From Silurus meridionalis (taxonomy: Eukaryota; Chordata; Actinopteri; Siluriformes; Siluridae): a stretch of DNA of 64,000 nt. Where the stretch lies: positions 1,082,340-1,146,339 of the forward strand of contig NC_060905.1 in the NCBI RefSeq assembly GCF_014805685.1. The letters run 5' to 3'. Below the pieces are notes generated by a model, which saw only the letters and a program-made list of their open reading frames with translations, searched no databases and had not been told where the DNA came from. Below are positions 59,913-64,000 of the stretch, one piece after another. The position numbers were made by a program, and so were the translations under genes. How positions within the stretch are numbered: position 1 is the first letter of the stretch; every line of letters begins with the position of its first letter.

Positions 59913-60700
59913 GATTTCTGCGTCCTTCCAGCCCAAGTTGCTTCGATCCTTCGATTTATGCACTTTATATTCCACATGAATACAAAGGAAGCAGCTGCTA
60001 GCGCTGGGTCTCTTTTTACACCTTAAACTCTTACCCGTATTCCGGGCAACATCCCGCCTTCTGATTCAGGAATTACATTAGAATTGTTCTCGAACGGAGC
60101 GACGTCACCGTTAGCCAATCGTGATTAAGGATTGAAACAAAGTGACCAATCAATGTACGGGGGCGGGATTAACCGGAATAGTGGTAGGGAAGAAAATAAA
60201 TGCAAGTCCACACCGTGCTGAAATAAAATCTGTGGTATGTGTTGGAGTATAATATTTATAACAATGTTTTCATTGCAGTGTTGGAAAATTTGCAGGACGA
60301 GAAACCTTTTTAGTAGTTTTTTCTCCGGTTTAAATTTCCCTCTGTTGATGTGACGTATTATTTCTGCGACTTTTCAGCGCTCGGTCAATAAGACATTCAG
60401 CGCCACCTGCTGGTCAGGAGGACACGCGGTTAGATTTATTGTATTTTATATATAAATATAAAGTTATCATACAGTCTTAATATAATGTACTGGTCCTTAT
60501 AATGCCCTTTAATCTTCTGGAGATATTTGTATCGTAATTAAAACTACACCATGGAGCGATTATGGGGTCTTTTTAAATCACCGAGTGGATCGCGGTCAGG
60601 GTCGCGCGCGCGCGCTCACGTTCGAGCGCGACGTTACTGTTTACAAACAGCTTTACCGGAAGTGAGTCGGGAAGACTCCCAGAGAAACCGGAAGTGCAGG
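59913..60700. promoter_or_regulatory. Divergent ankle1 / MINDY promoter interval
   Basis: The two start regions face away from each other. On the ankle1 side are a CCAAT box (60111-60120, AGCCAATC on plus), a CRE-like GACGTCAC (60101-60108) and an E2F-like GGCGGGA on the minus strand near 60052-60060. On the MINDY side are an alternating CG run (60602-60616) and two identical ACCGGAAGTG ETS-type sites at 60655-60664 and 60687-60696. Short repeats and AT-rich sequence lie between. Motif function is inferred from consensus only. Confidence 0.55.
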
Positions 60701-60854
60701 AGAGTGACGCTGCGCGCTTCCGCATGAGGACCGAGTGGGGCAGGGGGGCAGATTTACAGCTGACCAGGGGATTATTTTTATTTAAATAATAAAATCCGCT
60801 GGATTGAGACTGATAGAGTCCGAGAGGAGAATTCCACTGATCACCGAGCTGCAG
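60700..60854 (+). other. Probable non-coding first exon of the MINDY gene
   Basis: A GC-rich stretch ends in GAGCTGCAG with donor GTAAAC at 60855. A plausible acceptor TTTCAG ends at 62376, so 5' UTR exon 2 would be 62377-62698 joined to the coding start. The transcription start is not visible; 60700 is approximate. Confidence 0.45.
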
Positions 60855-60874
60855 GTAAACATGGACAGCTGTTG

Positions 60875-60877
<3 letters not shown>

Positions 60878-60913
<36 letters not shown>

Positions 60914-60933
60914 GTTGTTGTTGTTGTTGTTGC
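60878..60933. repeat. ATT and GTT microsatellites
   Basis: (ATT)n passing into (GTT)n just inside the first MINDY intron. Confidence 0.9.
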
Positions 60934-61109
60934 TATCATCATTATTGTTTTTATGAAGTTCAGTCTGTAAGTTAATATTCTAGCTAACTGAAATAATCTC
61001 CTCTGTGTAAAAACGTTAATTTTGTTATGTTGTGCGAACAACCTTCACTCTTTATTTCTACTCATTAACTTCTCACTGAACCCAGACCTGTGTCTGAAAT
61101 GTGCACTGC

Positions 61110-62225
61110 TCCCTAGTCCCTATTCTCTACCCCTACTCCCTGTTCCCTAATCCCAGTTCCCTAATCCCTGTTCCCTACTCCCTATTCCTTATTCCCTGTT
61201 CCCTGCTCCCTGTTCCCTATTCCTTATTCCCTGTTCCTATTCCCTACTCCCTGCTCCCTGTTCCCTATTCCTTATTCCCTGTTTCCTACTCCTGTTCCCT
61301 ACTCCCTACTCTTTACTCACTACTCTCTACACCCTATTCTCTACACCTTACACCTTATTCCCTACACCCTATTCCCTACTCCTTATTCCCTACTATCTAT
61401 AATCCCTACACCCTGTTCTTCTTCTTTTGGCTTCTTTTCACCCTACTGCCTGTTCTATACTCTATAATCCCTACTCTATATTATATACTCTATAATCCCT
61501 ACTTCCTGTTCTATGCTCTATAATCTATACTCTATAATCCATACTCTATAATCTATACTATATAATCCCTACTCTATAATCTATACTCTATCATCCATAT
61601 TTTATACTCTATAATCCCTACTCTATAATCTATACTCTATAATCCATATTCTATACTCTATAATCCATACTCTATAATCTATACTATATAATACCTACTC
61701 TATAATCTATACTCTATAATCCCTACTCTATAATCTATACTCTATCATCCATATTCTATACTCTATAATCCCTACTTTATAATCTATACTATATAATCCC
61801 TACTCTATAATCCCTATTCTATAATCCCTACTCTATAATCTATACTATATAATCCCTACTCTATAATCTATACTCTAGAATCCCTACTCTATAATCTATA
61901 CTCTATAATCCCTACTCTATAATCCCTACTCTATAATCTATACTATATAATCCCTACTCTATAATCTATACTATATAATCCCTACTCTATAATCTATACT
62001 ATATAATCCCTACTCTAGAATCTATACTCTATAATCCCTACTCTATAATCCCTACTCTATAATCTATACTATATAATCCCTACTCTATAATCTATACTCT
62101 ATAATCCCTACTCTATAATCTATACTATATAATCCCTACTCTATAATCTATACTCTATAATCCCTACTCTATAATCTATACTCTATCATCCCTACTCTAT
62201 ATTCTATACTCTATAATCCCTACTC
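61110..62225. repeat. Compound minisatellite in the first MINDY intron
   Basis: The first part (about 61110-61400) is built on CCCTATTCCCTGTTCCCTAC. It changes into about 0.75 kb of 14-base units alternating TCCCTACTCTATAA and TCTATACTCTATAA (with ATACTATATAA variants). Confidence 0.92.
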
Positions 62226-62698
62226 CATTGTATAGTCACAAGCTTCGGCATCGATGGATAATTAAATGGATTTGATGATTTGTTGTTCAGTACAGTAAAT
62301 GTAGTGAGTTTCAGAAAGTCCAGGGTAGTGCCCTGTGTAGTGAACAGGGTGAGGTTTACGGTGTGATGTGTTTCAGAGACGCAGGAATCTCCACTCTACG
62401 TTCACACCGATGAACAGAAGCGCAAATAAACGGCATCCTGCATTTAACTAGAAATATGTCTGTGTGACACAGGGTCCTCAGCAGATGGAGGAGTAGATGA
62501 TCAGGTTAATAAGATCTCAGATCTCCCAGCGTGACCGGATGGAGGACGGAGAGATGACGAGGTGACGCCGATTATTTTTCCAAATCAGTGTAGTTTAATG
62601 AGTGGAGACTTGGGACGGTCCGCACTGCCACACTGTTCACACAGCGACGCTACGTTACTGCCTCCGTCTTTATAACCGCTAGCTGTGAGAGCGAGAGC

Positions 62699-64000
62699 AT
62701 GGCAGACCCCCAGGCAGAACCCCACGGAGACATGCATGAAGGGAAACTGATGGACGAAAAAAGCAAATCAAACAACCAAAGAGATGACGAAAAGATGTCT
62801 ACCGAGACGCTGCCATCTCAGACGAGCACGGACAGCGATGACGCCGGTGCCACGAGCAGCAGGAGCCTCTCAGAGAGGGAGGATTCAGACATCACCTCGT
62901 CTGTGAGCAGTGTCGTGGACGAAACGACGTCTCTGGTCACGATGAACAGCGTGTCTGCGTCTGCATCTACAGACGAGCCTCAGACCTCTGTGGAGTCTGC
63001 GCTGGAAGGTAAAGATGGGGTGGAGCCATCCTGGAGTGACGACATGAGTGTAGAAGCGGGGCAGAGTGAAATGTCAATGCCATCGTCTGCTCCACCCTCG
63101 TCTGCTCCGCCCTCATCTGCTCTGCCCTCGTCTGCTCCGCCTTCGTCTGCTCCTCCCTCGTCTGCTCCGCCCTCAGTACAGGAGCATTATTTTGTAAAGT
63201 GGATCACGTGGAAAGGGGAGAAAACTCCTATCGTCACGCAGAGTGAAAATGGACCCTGCCCCCTGCTGGCCATTATGAACATCCTCTTCCTCCGATGGAA
63301 GGTGAGATCCTGCATTGTTAAAGAATCCTTTAGTGGTTAAATGAAGAGAAGTGATTTAAATTTGTTCAAAGAAACTGGCGGAGAAATTTGTTCCATTCAT
63401 TATCTGTATTCCAAATCTAGTCAAATCAAGTCAAAGGGCTTTTATTGTCATTTCAACCAAATATCACAGTGAAATGAGACAACGTTTCTTGTGTGTAAAT
63501 CAACTATCCCACACCCTCGAATCCACACCCTCGAATCCACACCCTCGAATCCACACCCTTGAATCCACACCTTTTAATCCACACCCCCAATCCACACACC
63601 CTAATATACACCCCAATTCACACTATCGAATTCACACACCCTCTAATCCACACCCCTAAGCCACACCCTTTAATCTACACACCTAAACCACACCCTCTAA
63701 TCAACACCCTCTAATCCATAATGTTTGTAAGTGATCTTTTATGATTAAATCATTAAGAAAAAGTTAATTACATTTATTTCAGGTAATTTAGCCCCGCCCC
63801 TCCTCTCTATAAGACACACCTATAAAAGTACTTGGTGTGAACGTAACACATTAATTAGCTTTAAAAAGGTATTTGTATTTACTCCGTCTCAGTCACGTGT
63901 TACTGTATGTGTAAAAAGAACTGATTATTGTATGTGTTGTTTCTGTCTGCAGGCGAAGTTACCGCCCCAGACTGAGGTCATCACCATCGACGAGCTCATG
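62699..64000 (+). CDS. mindy1: MINDY-family ubiquitin carboxyl-terminal hydrolase, 5' part (MINDY1-like)
   Basis: MINDY (FAM63) peptidases trim K48-linked polyubiquitin. Exon 62699-63301 encodes 201 residues: an acidic, Ser/Thr-rich leader, an imperfect SSAPP repeat (about residues 128-159), and the start of the catalytic domain YFVKWITWKGEKTPIVTQ. In the QSENGPCPLLAIMN motif, Gln181 and Cys187 have the six-residue spacing of the oxyanion Gln and nucleophile Cys in human MINDY1. The donor GTGAGA is at 63302. Exon 2 starts at 63953 after TCTGCAG and runs off the window, reading AKLPPQTEVITIDELM. The KLPPQ...EVIT...DELM stretch resembles MINDY1 more than MINDY2, so the paralogue call is moderate. 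The catalytic His lies beyond the window. Confidence 0.85.
63412..63720. repeat. SINE-tail remnant and short minisatellite in MINDY intron
   Basis: TTTTATTGTCATTTCAACC and CACAGTGAAATGAGACAACG (about 63440-63490) match a dispersed fish repeat tail. Imperfect units of about 14 bases on CGAATCCACACCCT follow to about 63720. Confidence 0.75.

Noticed and set aside
61101..61523. 140-residue open frame rich in Pro, Tyr and Ser
   Set aside because: Translation of the CCCTATTCC minisatellite in an intron; no start context or homologue recognised.

Overview
The window is vertebrate nuclear DNA from a teleost fish. The genes are intron-rich and carry GT-AG splice sites. The NLR genes are of the fish-specific FISNA-NACHT type. 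The introns are full of fish-style Tc1 transposons, RTE-like and Rex1/L2-like LINEs, tRNA-headed SINEs and long microsatellites. I infer an ostariophysan, perhaps a catfish, but the sequence alone does not settle the species.

Layout. Positions 1 to about 51.2 kb hold three head-to-tail NLR genes on the plus strand. Gene A (1-11762) enters the window inside its NACHT exon and continues with eight LRR exons. Gene B (18373-29328) has the same plan but carries three frame-breaking lesions and one more nonsense codon in an LRR exon, so it is annotated as a pseudogene. Gene C (37020-50886) is complete and intact; its joined exons give 1024 residues. Nearly all internal exon boundaries are phase 2, so LRR exons can be added or lost without shifting the frame. 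B and C are each preceded by a minisatellite with the same unit. It is degenerate and about 1.2 kb before B, and highly ordered and about 4.6 kb before C. The downstream flanks of A and B also match, so the array grew by duplication of a unit made of gene, flank and minisatellite.

From 51.2 to 54.2 kb there is transposon-rich intergenic DNA. A complete ankle1 gene (LEM-domain and GIY-YIG nuclease; nine coding exons, 962 residues) runs on the minus strand from 59912 to 54285. A CpG- and motif-rich interval of about 0.9 kb separates it from a divergent plus-strand MINDY-family deubiquitinase gene. That gene's first coding exon (62699-63301) and part of its second (63953-64000) are in the window.

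The NLR genes are cytosolic innate-immune sensors by family. ankle1 is a branched-DNA nuclease gene and the MINDY gene encodes a K48-ubiquitin-trimming peptidase, so the array and the ankle1-MINDY pair are functionally unrelated neighbours. Points of interest concern splicing and repeats: minisatellites whose units look like acceptor sites (upstream of the NLR genes) or donor sites (ankle1 intron 6), TG tracts abutting three acceptors, a 48-bp perfect hairpin at a Tc1 end, and an NLR pseudogene that has stayed nearly identical to its intact neighbours.
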